Shown in pieces: positions 9,901-18,863 of a DNA stretch of 64,000 bases. Position numbers and translations under genes: made by a program. A model generated the notes under the pieces. That model made no database searches. It saw only the letters and a program-made list of their open reading frames with translations, and was not told the DNA's origin. Each line of letters begins with the position of its first letter. The first letter of the stretch is position 1. This stretch comes from Gemmatimonadota bacterium. GTDB lineage: Bacteria > 4572-55 > J002. The stretch is taken from assembly GCA_003697105.1 (NCBI GenBank), contig RFFQ01000013.1:1-64000 (forward strand), written 5' to 3'.

Positions 9901-11054
9901 TGGCAACGCACGGGCGTGGCATCTGGTCGGTCACTATCCCCGAACTGCCGCCACCACCGGTCGTCACGCGATCACCCCGCTTACGAATGTATCAGGGACC
10001 CCAACCCTATTTGACCGTTGATATCGCCCTGCGCTCCCCCTACGATTCCACGCAGGTGTGGATCAATGATGAGGTAATCCATCTTCCGGCAAATGAAACC
10101 CCACAAGATACCGTGATCGAATACACCGTTGCCGAAGAAATGGAGGTAAACGCCAGCGTGATTGCCTTTCGGGACGGTCGGGAATACCGGTCGCCGATAA
10201 TTACTCAAACCGCGTACCCCCTCGTGGAGCCACAAGTAAGTTATTTGAATCTGTTCGATGAACCTTCCGAAGATTTTATCGGAGACGGGTTTTCCATTCA
10301 AACGGTTTCCGGTTTTTCAGAACCCGCCCTCCATTCGCTCCACCCGTACCCCAACCAAACCAGCTTGATTTCCATGTTGCGGGTACCAATTATTGTGGGG
10401 TCGGGGAATTATGCCTTTCTGCAATTCCAAGAAGTGGTCATTGTGGAACCGGGGGAACCGGGGAGCGTCTTCGGTGATTTTAATTTCTGGGATTATGTGA
10501 TTGTCGAAGGTACCCGCAACGGGATTGATTGGCTACCCCTCCTAGATGGCTACGACTCCCGCGTTGACCCAGCGTGGCTGGATGCGTACAACGGTGGTAC
10601 CGTCGATGAATCTCTCTATCGCTTCCGGCGGATCAACCTGAACGAAACCTTTGAACCCGGGGAAACCATCTTGATCCGGTTCCGGTTATATGCCGATGCG
10701 GCAGTACGCAGTTGGGGATGGGCAATTGACAATCTGGAAATTCAGGAATATGTCGGGGTTGCGCCCGAACAAACCCGAATCGATATACCCCAATCGTTTT
10801 ACCTAGCGCAAAATTACCCCAATCCATTTAATCCCCGCACCACCATTGCCTTTTCTATCCCCGCCCTCGAACAAGTCAACCTCACGATTTACGATCTCAG
10901 CGGGCGAAAAGTGGATACCGTCGTGGATCAGCGCCTAGAAGCCGGTAACTATGAAGTCGTCTGGGATGCCGGAGACCGGCCTAGTGGCACCTATTTCTAC
11001 CGGTTGAGCGCGGGAACACAGCAACAAACCCACCGGATGATTTTGCTCAAGTAA
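6912..11054 (+). CDS. Large secreted BNR/sortilin-like beta-propeller protein with T9SS sorting domain
   Basis: Exported protein of 1380 residues with an N-terminal signal peptide (cleavage near residue 25). From about residue 140 to 1040 there are repeated BNR/Asp-box motifs of the S-x-D-x-G-x-T-W type (for example STDGGTTW, SDDGGLTW, STDNGESW), typical of VPS10/sortilin-like propellers. A segment near 455-600 lacks them and looks like an inserted beta domain. A non-propeller beta region follows at about 1130-1290. The last 90 residues are a T9SS type A sorting domain with YPNPFNP and a final RMILLK. The family is usually extracellular and binds proteins or glycans. Substrate and enzymatic activity are unknown. 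Confidence 0.88.
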   Translation: MSHRLWITYIVSLSVIIGFALTSFAGRDDLPEETKRPELYHHDAQSTYKRSLAVYPPETNGFSSAQLRDKRLQQRLGIRKAKKDMSFGHPDKFFELHQALRTRGGEIAPSYPPNYKQIELEKALRRSHQRGLRENLDWIERGPANVSGRTRAIVVDPDDPLNIWYVGATSGGLWKTTNAGESWIDLTPPNMVNLAIGTLAMAASNPNVMYAGTGEGLGGLGQVRGDGIFKTTDRGETWVQLETTLEFSSINRIIVDPTDENIVLAAAEANRYASGQVGGGVVEPFGRIYKSTDGGTTWTITYENSNGYPVEQIIANPDSFHIQFATVQWDGIFKSTDAGETWTQKLNVANYNGRRTELAISPSNPRYMYAGIEGSFGSGALLFQSTDMGETWTNLAAQGANIPNWLGSQGWYDNCLAFSPYDTSELYLGGIHLWKSTLLSEGIIDVQENGTDEFMMLIPWGGFEGGGVGTGVQFASVGAPPPFGLEDEDYVSVEVRFGPGIHQRIHRFGFDGFQTLYEDYEEVPFEVWDTENDRQLMASFLDFDGNDAFELTPILDPNNPTNDIIMINSVLYAETPDPTISGRGDGLFYKNIYTIWSGLAPGATWEPDSLPESNLAIIYGEIDDPVFGIHQISYGYNPFTDSGTHADHHNLTLIPINPEEGTFRILNGNDGGVFYSDDGGLTWENTLNGYNTTQFYGVDKKPGADEYIGGMQDNGTWQSPPGVSADSTTSWLYRIGGDGYETAWHYENPDWILGGYQFNGINRSTNGGETWVDISGQIESGAGNAPFVTKIAKSNSDPDLVFAVSASGVWRSDDFGETWILTPIPDREWRMSNQTHVQISQANPQVVWAGARLADPANSRATLHVSQDGGLTFTPCERPDYDLGLVTGLATHPIDEGTAYALFSFSGAPKVLRTTDFGQTWEDISGFGNNGESDNGFPDVAVYSLLVMPHDPDVIWVGTEIGLFESTDNGESWAYADNGFPAVSIWEMNITDDQVVMATHGRGIWSVTIPELPPPPVVTRSPRLRMYQGPQPYLTVDIALRSPYDSTQVWINDEVIHLPANETPQDTVIEYTVAEEMEVNASVIAFRDGREYRSPIITQTAYPLVEPQVSYLNLFDEPSEDFIGDGFSIQTVSGFSEPALHSLHPYPNQTSLISMLRVPIIVGSGNYAFLQFQEVVIVEPGEPGSVFGDFNFWDYVIVEGTRNGIDWLPLLDGYDSRVDPAWLDAYNGGTVDESLYRFRRINLNETFEPGETILIRFRLYADAAVRSWGWAIDNLEIQEYVGVAPEQTRIDIPQSFYLAQNYPNPFNPRTTIAFSIPALEQVNLTIYDLSGRKVDTVVDQRLEAGNYEVVWDAGDRPSGTYFYRLSAGTQQQTHRMILLK

Positions 11055-11076
11055 CATTCAACCGGTGCCTCCCAAA

Positions 11077-11105
11077 CCCCGCCAATTGGGATTCAATTGG
11101 CGGGG
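11077..11105 (+). terminator. Hairpin downstream of the BNR protein gene
   Basis: A perfect 12-bp stem (11077-11088 with 11094-11105) with a 5-nt loop. No T-tract follows directly; the first T-run comes about 25 nt later. It is probably a transcript 3' end or stabilising hairpin. Confidence 0.5.
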
Positions 11106-11216
11106 TCTCCCCCCAACCTAAATCTAAACGGTTTTTTTATTGCATCTCCCTACAAAATATCGTAAAATCTCCCACATGAACGCTTCACCTACGAGTTTTC
11201 AAGGAGGAGATGCCCA

Positions 11217-12320
11217 ATGCCCAACCATCACCAGCACCCACAAAACCCGTATGAGCTATTACGCAAAAAGCTCCAACGGTTACAAAAAGCACACATTTTA
11301 GAGACAGACCCCAGTGTAAAATTTAAGTTGGAACACCAAATTAACGAGATTGAAGCCGAACTCACCCGGTTAAAATCATCCTCAAGTGTACCCTCTTCGT
11401 CGCCATCAACAACCCCCCCCATAACGGAACCCACACCGGCAATCGATAAGCCCGCGCCATCCCAACAGCCAACAACAACACCCAAATCCGACATTCTAAA
11501 ATGGGGATTCTGGTTGACCGGCATCCTTCTGGGCTATATTCTGGTCTTATTGGTCGGTATCCCGATTTTTGAGCAGTTCGCCCCGAATTACACCCAGACA
11601 TTAGTCTTTGTGGTATTGGTAATCGTCAGTCTTGTAGCGGCAATAGTGCTTTTCGGCTTTTTGGAAAGTACAGGTCTGTTCACAACCAAATGGGTCGAAT
11701 TTGGCGGCGCGGCGGCACTCGCCGGCTGGATGATCTGGTTTGGCATGGATCAACTCCAACCCGAAGTTCCTGTAGAATTACCCTCAATGAAAATCAGTGG
11801 CTTGATTTTTGTGGATGGAAAACCGGCCAGCGGGGTACGCGTCCGCTTAATCGAGACCGGCACCGATACTCAAACGAACGAAGGCAGTTTTTCCCTAAAA
11901 TTCACAACTGCCAACCACTTGGAGACCTATCATCTTCGCCTGCAATACAGTGAAATCGATACAACCGTAGAAATTCGCCCTTCTGCCATGCACGCCTTAC
12001 GGATCGATTTAGCCTCTCCGCCGAAACAGATCAGTGACGAGAAGCCCGAACCGGTGACCGAACCCCCCGTTCCGAAGGACATCGACCTAAAAAGTACCCT
12101 CGTTAATGTCATCGATCATCCGGTCCGCATCTATGTTGCAGGTCATACCTATGAAACTCACACCAATCGGGAAGGTAAATTTCATCTGCAAATACCTCGA
12201 CCGGAAAGACCGTTTCGGGTGGAGATTTTTACCGGGAATACTCTGTTTTGGTCTAGCCCTATCTACCAGCCCACCACATTCACCCATTTGCCGACCCGCA
12301 TTTGGAAAGAGAAAAAATGA
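11217..12320 (+). CDS. Modular membrane protein: N-terminal helical segment, TM segments, carboxypeptidase-regulatory-like beta domains
   Basis: Protein of 367 residues with four visible parts. Residues 5-50 form a charged, coiled-coil-like helical pair. Residues 55-90 are a Ser/Thr/Pro linker. Residues 93-180 contain about three membrane segments. From about residue 190 there are two beta domains, the first of the carboxypeptidase-D-regulatory type (a GLIFVDGKPASGVRVRL start). The N-terminal segment resembles short helical effector-associated modules seen on bacterial NACHT and caspase-like proteins, but this is only a visual likeness. AAGGAGGAG precedes the ATG. It overlaps the following MFS gene by 4 nt (ATGA), so the two are probably co-translated. 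Confidence 0.65.
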   Translation: MPNHHQHPQNPYELLRKKLQRLQKAHILETDPSVKFKLEHQINEIEAELTRLKSSSSVPSSSPSTTPPITEPTPAIDKPAPSQQPTTTPKSDILKWGFWLTGILLGYILVLLVGIPIFEQFAPNYTQTLVFVVLVIVSLVAAIVLFGFLESTGLFTTKWVEFGGAAALAGWMIWFGMDQLQPEVPVELPSMKISGLIFVDGKPASGVRVRLIETGTDTQTNEGSFSLKFTTANHLETYHLRLQYSEIDTTVEIRPSAMHALRIDLASPPKQISDEKPEPVTEPPVPKDIDLKSTLVNVIDHPVRIYVAGHTYETHTNREGKFHLQIPRPERPFRVEIFTGNTLFWSSPIYQPTTFTHLPTRIWKEKK

Positions 12321-13552
12321 GTCCAGTAATCCAATCCCTAAATCCTCCAATGTTGGTACGATTTTCACTGTATGGTTTTCTGAAAAATCAACGGTATTTT
12401 GAGCCGTTTTTATTTCTGATTTTCCTTGAAAAGGGGTTGTCCTATTTTGCTATTGGAGTATTGATCGGTTTTCGGGAGTTGTGTCTGAATCTAATGGAAA
12501 TTCCCAGCGGGGCGTTGGCAGATTTGTACGGGCGCCGGCGGACGATGATCGCGGCCTTTGTGGGATATGTGATCTCGTTTGTGGTATTTGCCCTGAGTCA
12601 TTCTTTCTGGGCATTGATGGGGGCGATGTTCTGCTTTGCCATGGGGGATGCCTTCCGTAGCGGGACTCATAAAGCGATGATTTTTGACTGGCTGGCACAC
12701 GAGGGCCGCCTCACGGAGAAGACAAAAGTGTACGGCTTCACCCGTTCGTGGTCAAAGATGGGGTCGGCGCTTTCCGTGGTGATTGCCGCCGGCATGGTCT
12801 TTTATTCCGGGCAGTACAGCCATATTTTTTGGTTTTCCATCCCACCCTATGTACTGGGGATTATCAACTTTTTCGGCTATCCGGCGTATTTGGATGGCGC
12901 ACGCCGGCGATCCTTTTCCGGGCATGCGGTATGGTCTCATTTTAAGCAAGCACTCCACCGGTCGTGGCAGGATTCCAACATCCGGCGCTTGATCGTAGAA
13001 TCCATGGGGTTTGAGGGGCTGTATAAATCGGTCAAAGATTACCTCCAACCGGTGATCCAGCATTTGGCGGTAACGTTACCACTATTGGTGGGGGTAGAAG
13101 ACACCCGGCGCACGGCCTTAATGGTTGGGGGAGTCTATTTTGTGCTTCATGTGCTTTCTGGAATTGCCTCGCGCCGGGCGTATCGTTTGCGGGATCGTCT
13201 GGGAAGCGAAGAGAACGCCGCGAAATGGCTCTGGCAACTCTACGGGTTACTGTTTTTAATCCTCACCTTCAGTTTCAGCCGGAATATGCTGTGGGTTGCC
13301 ATCCTATGTTTTACCGGTATGGCCATTGCCCAAAATATGTGGCGTCCAATTTTAGTCAGCCGGTTTGATGATCATGCCCCAGCAGAAGAAAGTGCCACGA
13401 TTCTGTCTATCGAATCCCAATCCAAGTCCTTAGCAACCATCCTATTAGCGCCGCTATTGGGATATGCGGTCGATCAATTTAGCTTTTTACCGTTGGGTAT
13501 TTGCGGCATCGCCGTTTCGAGCCTGATCGGGTTCCAGTTTTACCGGCGCTGA
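12317..13552 (+). CDS. MFS transporter
   Basis: Major facilitator superfamily protein of 411 residues with about 12 hydrophobic segments. The loop after the second segment has the family motif GALADLYGRRR. Substrates of such short MFS proteins range from drugs to sugars and cannot be predicted here. The ATG at 12317 overlaps the stop of the upstream gene and has GGAAAGAG before it. An in-frame TTG at 12302 is less likely. The transcript may include the upstream membrane protein. Confidence 0.85.
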   Translation: MSPVIQSLNPPMLVRFSLYGFLKNQRYFEPFLFLIFLEKGLSYFAIGVLIGFRELCLNLMEIPSGALADLYGRRRTMIAAFVGYVISFVVFALSHSFWALMGAMFCFAMGDAFRSGTHKAMIFDWLAHEGRLTEKTKVYGFTRSWSKMGSALSVVIAAGMVFYSGQYSHIFWFSIPPYVLGIINFFGYPAYLDGARRRSFSGHAVWSHFKQALHRSWQDSNIRRLIVESMGFEGLYKSVKDYLQPVIQHLAVTLPLLVGVEDTRRTALMVGGVYFVLHVLSGIASRRAYRLRDRLGSEENAAKWLWQLYGLLFLILTFSFSRNMLWVAILCFTGMAIAQNMWRPILVSRFDDHAPAEESATILSIESQSKSLATILLAPLLGYAVDQFSFLPLGICGIAVSSLIGFQFYRR

Positions 13553-13599
13553 CAGTGCAGAAACCTCCCCATCCCCAACCTGACCAGATAACTTTTGGT

Positions 13600-13628
13600 T
13601 TGACTTTTGATCCCTCCGATCATAGATT
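13600..13628 (+). promoter_or_regulatory. Predicted sigma70-type promoter for hslU
   Basis: TTGACT at 13600-13605 and TAGATT at 13623-13628, separated by 17 nt. The match is good, and it lies about 110 nt upstream of the hslU start. Confidence 0.5.
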
Positions 13629-13739
13629 AAGCGATCTGTAACCAACATCTTCCCAGTTTTATTACCTAAATTCGGGGTTCTAAACTGGAAAACCCCATAA
13701 CAACTATACCAGCAGAAAAATACGATTAAGGAGGATTTG

Positions 13740-15113
13740 ATGGCGGAATACACGCCCCGGCAGATTGTGGCTGAACTGGACAAGTATATTGTAGGGCAAG
13801 CCAAAGCCAAACGCAGTGTGGCTATCGCCCTACGAAACCGTTGGCGACGGCAACGTGCCGCCGAAGAGATTCGGGACGAAATCATGCCCAACAATATCAT
13901 CATGATAGGACCAACCGGTGTGGGTAAAACAGAGATTGCCCGCCGTCTGGCACGTCTGGCAGGCGCCCCGTTCATCAAAGTAGAAGCCTCTAAATTTACG
14001 GAAGTCGGCTATGTGGGCCGCGATGTGGAATCCATGGTGCGCGATCTGGTCGATCTGGCAATCGGGATGGTACGTGAAGAGCAAACCCAGCGCGTGGAAG
14101 AGAAAGCCGAGCAGATGGCAGAAGAGCGCATCTTAGATTTACTCCTTCCCTCACCCCCCAAAGCCTCCAGTTTGGATGAAGAGGACATGATGGGGCTTGA
14201 TGCGGGACGCCTTGAAGAAATCGAGAGTAAATACCACCGCACCCGGGAGAAACTCCGCCAACAACTGCGGGATGGGAAGCTCGATCATCGCACGATAGAA
14301 ATCGAAACCGCCAGCCGCCAATCCCCGATGATAGAGATTTTCTCCAATGCCGGCATTGAAGAAATGGACATCAATTTTTCCGAAGTTTTTGGCAATCTAT
14401 TACCCCAAAAGAAGAAACGTCGAAAGATGCCCATCCCCGAAGCCCGGAACATATTAGTCCAAGAAGAAGCTCAAAAGCTCATCGATATGGATGAAGTGGT
14501 CAAGCAAGCCTTGGCTCGGGTGGAAGAATCCGGTATTATTTTTATTGATGAATTGGATAAAGTCGCCGCCGAAGATCGCAAATCAGGTCCCGATGTCAGC
14601 CGCGAGGGTGTCCAGCGGGATTTACTCCCTATTGTGGAGGGGTCAACCGTGGCAACGAAGTACGGCATGGTCAAAACGGATCATATCCTTTTTATCGCCG
14701 CAGGAGCATTCCACGTTGCCAAACCCTCAGATTTAATCCCGGAATTACAAGGTCGATTCCCCATCCGGGTCGAACTGGATAGCCTAACAAAAGATGATTT
14801 CATCCGGATTTTAACCGAACCGAAAAACGCCTTGACCCGCCAATATGCCGCTCTCATGAAAACCGAAGGTGTGGAATTGACCTTCACCAAAGATGCGATT
14901 GAGGCAATCGCCGAAATGGCATACCAGATCAATGAAAAAATGGAAAATATCGGTGCCCGCCGCTTGCACACTGTTCTAACGACGCTATTGGAAGACCTGC
15001 TGTTTGATGTACCCGATATAAAAACTGGTAGCACGAAAATCACCGGTAAATTTGTACGGGAACGCTTGGATAATATTATCGAAGATGAAGATTTAAGCCA
15101 ATATATTTTGTAA
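13740..15113 (+). CDS. hslU: ATP-dependent protease ATPase subunit HslU (ClpY)
   Basis: AAA+ unfoldase of 457 residues that normally feeds substrates into the HslV peptidase. Walker A is GPTGVGKT (57-64), Walker B is FIDELDK, and the [10 protein letters not shown] pore-loop region is present. The variable I-domain lies between about 110 and 240. The C-terminal tail DLSQYIL matches the HslU tail that docks into HslV and activates it, so an HslV partner is expected. hslV, usually immediately upstream, is not in this window. The ATG at 13740 follows AAGGAGGA with ideal spacing. Confidence 0.95.
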   Translation: MAEYTPRQIVAELDKYIVGQAKAKRSVAIALRNRWRRQRAAEEIRDEIMPNNIIMIGPTGVGKTEIARRLARLAGAPFIKVEASKFTEVGYVGRDVESMVRDLVDLAIGMVREEQTQRVEEKAEQMAEERILDLLLPSPPKASSLDEEDMMGLDAGRLEEIESKYHRTREKLRQQLRDGKLDHRTIEIETASRQSPMIEIFSNAGIEEMDINFSEVFGNLLPQKKKRRKMPIPEARNILVQEEAQKLIDMDEVVKQALARVEESGIIFIDELDKVAAEDRKSGPDVSREGVQRDLLPIVEGSTVATKYGMVKTDHILFIAAGAFHVAKPSDLIPELQGRFPIRVELDSLTKDDFIRILTEPKNALTRQYAALMKTEGVELTFTKDAIEAIAEMAYQINEKMENIGARRLHTVLTTLLEDLLFDVPDIKTGSTKITGKFVRERLDNIIEDEDLSQYIL

Positions 15114-15164
15114 GAGACATTTACACAGACTATGTTCATTTACCACCCAGACGGGGATAGGCAC

Positions 15165-16451
15165 ATGCGACCAAATCGGTGGATTCTTCTCGTATTAGTC
15201 ATCCTAACCGCTTTGAGGGCAAATGCAAAGGAATCTCCCCGCACAGCGGTGATCGTCGATCAGGCGATTGGTCTGTTTCTGGATTATGCCCAATTCCGTC
15301 AGGGGACGGGTGAGCGATATTTGGAGGTTTACTATCAAGTCCCCCATAACCAATTTCAGTTCCGTGAAAAAGCAGGGCGCTATCAGGCAAAATTCGATGT
15401 CGCGGTGGCGGTTTATGATGCCGATCAATACCAACTGATCGGTGATGTCTGGCAACAACAGTTCTCGGTGGATACCATCGAAGAGACACGATTATTGAGC
15501 CGCTACTATCTGGGGCAAGTATCCTTAACCATTCCTCCACAAGCAACCGCATTCATGTTCACCCTTGAAGACCATCAGTCAAATCGCAAGGTTTCTGTCA
15601 CCCAACCCCTTTCGCCGCTGGACACCTCAGAGATCGAGATTAGTGATATTTTGTTTGCCTCTATGATTGAACCGGTCAATGAAGGCTCAACAGAGTTTAT
15701 CCGCGGGGATTTACGGGTGACTCCCAACCCCACCCGTGCCTACGGTGAGTTCTATTCTGATCTGTTCTTTTATTATGAGCTTTACACTCCCCAAGATTTG
15801 ACAAATTACCAGACCCTCTGCCAAATTTACAACGATCATGGGGATACCACTCTGCAAAAAGTCATCCCCATTGATGCGCATAGCACCGGTCAGTACGGTA
15901 AATTGGACTTGCTCCAACACCCCCAAGGCGAGTATATATTGGAGGTGATGGTGCTAAACCCGAATGGTACCATCTCCGCCCAAAAAAGAGCAAAATTTTC
16001 CATCCGCCGCTCGCTGTTTACCCAAGATTATGAAGTCACCCTTGCCCAATTATCCTACATTGCCACCATGGAAGAATATAATTGGTTGAAATCATTACCT
16101 CCCGAACAGCGTGTCCGCGGGTTACTCGAATTTTGGAAACGGCGCGATCCGACGCCAAACACCCCGACGAATGAAGCGCTAAGCCTGTTTTACCAACGAG
16201 TTAAATACGCCAACGAGCAATTCAGCTTTGCCACTCGGGAAGGATGGGAAACTGACCGGGGACGGATTTTCATCAAATACGGTCCTCCCGACCAAATTAT
16301 AGATCGCCCGATTGAGTTAGACCGCCGTCCCTATATTATTTGGTCTTATGATCATGTCGAGGGACGGCCCGGAGGACGCCAATTTTTGTTTGTTGATGAT
16401 ACGGGACATGGCTTTTATAAACTTTACAACCTCTCCGAGGAAGACCGCTAA
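15165..16451 (+). CDS. GWxTD-domain exported protein (first of a tandem pair)
   Basis: Predicted periplasmic or outer-membrane-associated protein of 428 residues with a signal peptide ending near ANA (residue 21). The C-terminal part carries the GWxTD signature (REGWETDRGRIFIKYGPP), preceded by a helical stretch containing LLEFWKRRDP. The N-terminal half is beta-rich. GWxTD proteins are common in FCB-related candidate phyla, but their function is not established. I prefer the ATG at 15165, which starts the signal peptide directly and has GGGGATAGG before it. An upstream in-frame ATG at 15132 would add eleven residues. The second copy follows after 18 nt. Confidence 0.8.
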   Translation: MRPNRWILLVLVILTALRANAKESPRTAVIVDQAIGLFLDYAQFRQGTGERYLEVYYQVPHNQFQFREKAGRYQAKFDVAVAVYDADQYQLIGDVWQQQFSVDTIEETRLLSRYYLGQVSLTIPPQATAFMFTLEDHQSNRKVSVTQPLSPLDTSEIEISDILFASMIEPVNEGSTEFIRGDLRVTPNPTRAYGEFYSDLFFYYELYTPQDLTNYQTLCQIYNDHGDTTLQKVIPIDAHSTGQYGKLDLLQHPQGEYILEVMVLNPNGTISAQKRAKFSIRRSLFTQDYEVTLAQLSYIATMEEYNWLKSLPPEQRVRGLLEFWKRRDPTPNTPTNEALSLFYQRVKYANEQFSFATREGWETDRGRIFIKYGPPDQIIDRPIELDRRPYIIWSYDHVEGRPGGRQFLFVDDTGHGFYKLYNLSEEDR

Positions 16452-16469
16452 GAAAAAGGAGACCCACCC

Positions 16470-17930
16470 ATGAGACAAAACGGAATTTACCTTGTTATTG
16501 CCACCACCCTGTTGCTCCTCGGCTCGCTTCAACCGGCACAGAGCGCATGCAGTTCCAGTGAAAACGGACTCCGTTTTTGTGCGGATATTTCCTGTTTTCG
16601 GGGTGCGGAGCATAATACATACGTGGAAATTTACTACCGCATGAACAACGATCAACTGACCTTCCAACCGATTGAGAATTACCCGGATATACCCGAAACA
16701 GCAAAAGAAACCCATGAATTTGCCGCCGCGTTTGAAGTAACAATTCAATTATTTAGTTTGAAAGGAGATACGATTGTCGCCGATGTCCGGCGGCAAACAG
16801 TCCTCTCCCAAACTCAGGAAGATACCTACTCGGATCAACTGTTTGCATTGGATCAACGGGCGCTGGTCATGCAACCCGGAGAATACAAACTCCTCATCCA
16901 AATGCAAGATGAAAATAGCCATAGAAAGGGCTTTTTGCTATTACCGGTCGTTGCGGAATCCTTCCCACCGGATCAATTATCCCTGAGCGATATCCAGCTC
17001 TCGACATACATCCAGCAGTACCAACCGGATTATGGTAATCCGAAATTTGCCAAAAACGGGCTTGAAATAACGCCGAATCCGGCACAGACGTTCGGGAACC
17101 AATTTCCCAATCTGTATCTGTATTATGAAGTGTATAATCTGAAACCGGGTGAAAACGCCTTCTTTGAGGAAGCCATTGATATATTGGATGATAACGGAAA
17201 TACAGTCAAAAGCATTGAACCAGCCACCGTGGAGGTCACAACGGAAACCCGTGTGCGAGTACAGCGGATATTAGTCGGCAGTCTCCCCGATGGAGCCTAT
17301 ACCGCGCGGGTACAGGTCTCACAAGGGGATCAGCAGTGTACCCAAGAGAAACCATTTACCGTTCAATCCATCAAACCGAAACTTCCACCTTACCCCGAAA
17401 AAATACCACTTGCCGATTTTAATACGGAACAACTGGATAATTTGTTTATGGGATTGGATTATCTGGCGACCAATGCGGAAAAACGGCGGATTGATCAATT
17501 ACGGAAAGAGGGTACAGATGCGGAAAAACGAGAATTTTTGCTGGAATTTTGGAAAGAACGCGGACCGGAAGCCCAAAAAGAACATTATCGTCGGGTTGAA
17601 GTTGCCAATACGTCCTATTCGGAGCATTTTGGCTTCCGTGAGGGATGGAAAACGGAAATGGGGCGGGTTTACATCACTTACGGACCGCCCGAAGAAATTT
17701 CACGCTATCCCATGACGTTTGAAGTACCCGCTTATGAAATTTGGCGCTACTATTCTACCGGTAAGTATCTGGTTTTAATGGATGTTGACGGTACGGGGTC
17801 TTACATTGTTGCCGGTTCCAATATACCCGGCGAACCGTGGGACCCAGATTGGGTTGGTTATAAAGATTATCTGATTCAAGGTGGCAACTTGCCCACAGTG
17901 GATCAACACAATCTGGAGGAAGAAGAATAA
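16470..17930 (+). CDS. GWxTD-domain exported protein (second of a tandem pair)
   Basis: A 486-residue paralog of the preceding gene with a signal peptide (cleavage after QSA near residue 25) and a beta-rich N-terminal half. The C-terminal region has FLLEFWKERGP and a slightly variant signature, REGWKTEMGRVYITYGPP (Glu in place of the usual Asp). The short intergenic gap and AAGGAG Shine-Dalgarno indicate an operon of two. Duplicate GWxTD genes suggest proteins working as a pair or on related ligands; no activity can be assigned. Confidence 0.8.
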   Translation: MRQNGIYLVIATTLLLLGSLQPAQSACSSSENGLRFCADISCFRGAEHNTYVEIYYRMNNDQLTFQPIENYPDIPETAKETHEFAAAFEVTIQLFSLKGDTIVADVRRQTVLSQTQEDTYSDQLFALDQRALVMQPGEYKLLIQMQDENSHRKGFLLLPVVAESFPPDQLSLSDIQLSTYIQQYQPDYGNPKFAKNGLEITPNPAQTFGNQFPNLYLYYEVYNLKPGENAFFEEAIDILDDNGNTVKSIEPATVEVTTETRVRVQRILVGSLPDGAYTARVQVSQGDQQCTQEKPFTVQSIKPKLPPYPEKIPLADFNTEQLDNLFMGLDYLATNAEKRRIDQLRKEGTDAEKREFLLEFWKERGPEAQKEHYRRVEVANTSYSEHFGFREGWKTEMGRVYITYGPPEEISRYPMTFEVPAYEIWRYYSTGKYLVLMDVDGTGSYIVAGSNIPGEPWDPDWVGYKDYLIQGGNLPTVDQHNLEEEE

Positions 17931-17937
17931 AATCGTA

Positions 17938-18120
17938 TCAATTAAGGTACAATGATTTGATACTGTTCCACGTAGCATCTGCAGATGTTTGACCCGGCTG
18001 AAGAGAATCTCGGGCGTCTAATTGGATCGCTTTTACGGAATGTTGCGAATTGGCATACGTTGCGCCAAACAGCACGATAAGCACAACCAGACCGATGATA
18101 CTACCGATAATTCGTCTCAT
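17938..18120 (-). CDS. Small exported or membrane-anchored peptide
   Basis: A 60-residue reading frame with a strong GGAGG Shine-Dalgarno 7 nt before its ATG. The first 25 residues (MRRIIGSIIGLVVLIVLFGA and on) form a signal peptide or single membrane anchor. The remainder is short, polar and without recognisable motif. It is convergent with the GWxTD pair. The ribosome-binding site and the typical positive-then-hydrophobic N-terminus make it a believable gene, but no family is recognised. Confidence 0.5.
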   Translation of the reverse strand: MRRIIGSIIGLVVLIVLFGATYANSQHSVKAIQLDARDSLQPGQTSADATWNSIKSLYLN

Positions 18121-18207
18121 GTATATCCTCCGATCATCCATTGAGTCGTCTGTTTACACTGATGTAAATCGGATGGAATAGAAAAATGTATGCCACAATA
18201 AAAAACC

Positions 18208-18272
18208 AACACCACCTGATAACCCTAATAAGTTGACAATAAAAGGGTTATACAGATGGTGTTTCTTTTTTT
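18208..18272. terminator. Long bidirectional terminator downstream of gcvH
   Basis: Two stacked stems: 18208-18218 with 18253-18263 (one mismatch) and 18219-18225 with 18245-18251. On the plus strand CTTTTTTT follows; on the minus strand GGTTTTTTATT follows. It isolates gcvH from the small minus-strand gene beyond it and can also stop plus-strand transcripts. Confidence 0.75.
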
Positions 18273-18326
18273 GGAGACAAATTTTAGATGAAAATACCGG
18301 ATATTTTTTGCAACATCTATCCCGGT

Positions 18327-18704
18327 CTAGCTGGCGGCGATTTCCGCGTATCCATTGGCATCCAGAAGGGTATCCAGACCACTCGGATCCGCCAATTTCA
18401 CTTTGAAAATCCAGCCTTTCCCGTAAGGGTCTTCATTAACCAGTTCCGGGGCATCGTTCAGTTCTTCATTGATTTCCAGAACTTCCCCGCTCACCGGAGA
18501 TTTCAGGTCTTCGGCGGCTTTGACGGATTCAATCGAGCCGCACGGTTCATGCGCTTCAACCGTATCACCAATTTCCGGCGCTTCAATAAACACAATATCA
18601 CCCAATTCCGTCTGGGCATGGTCGGTAATACCAATGGTAGCAGTATCACCCTCCACCCGCACCCACTCATGGGACTCGGAATATTTGAGATCGGCAGGAA
18701 TCAT
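18327..18704 (-). CDS. gcvH: Glycine cleavage system H protein
   Basis: Lipoyl-carrying protein of 125 residues that shuttles the aminomethyl group between the P, T and L proteins of glycine cleavage. The lipoylation site is the Lys in ESVKAAED (about residue 62). The N-terminal [12 protein letters not shown] and C-terminal GWIFKVKL segments are typical. The ATG at 18704 follows AAGGAG; longer in-frame starts would add a non-conserved extension. It stands alone, without gcvP or gcvT beside it. It could also serve lipoate relay, as H proteins do in some bacteria. Confidence 0.95.
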   Translation of the reverse strand: MIPADLKYSESHEWVRVEGDTATIGITDHAQTELGDIVFIEAPEIGDTVEAHEPCGSIESVKAAEDLKSPVSGEVLEINEELNDAPELVNEDPYGKGWIFKVKLADPSGLDTLLDANGYAEIAAS

Positions 18705-18804
18705 AACACACTCCTTGATTATTGAGGTTGAAAAGAGTAGATTACCACTATCTGAATACAAACGCTACATTTTCAGATAACCCGATAACCGATTACGGTA
18801 TCGA

Positions 18805-18833
18805 TTCATATCAATTTTACCAGTAAAAGTCAA
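18805..18833 (-). promoter_or_regulatory. Predicted promoter of gcvH
   Basis: On the minus strand TTGACT (18833-18828) and TATGAA (18810-18805) are 17 nt apart, about 100 nt before the gcvH start. Confidence 0.55.
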
Positions 18834-18863
18834 TACTAAATAGACCCCAATGAGGTGAAACGC

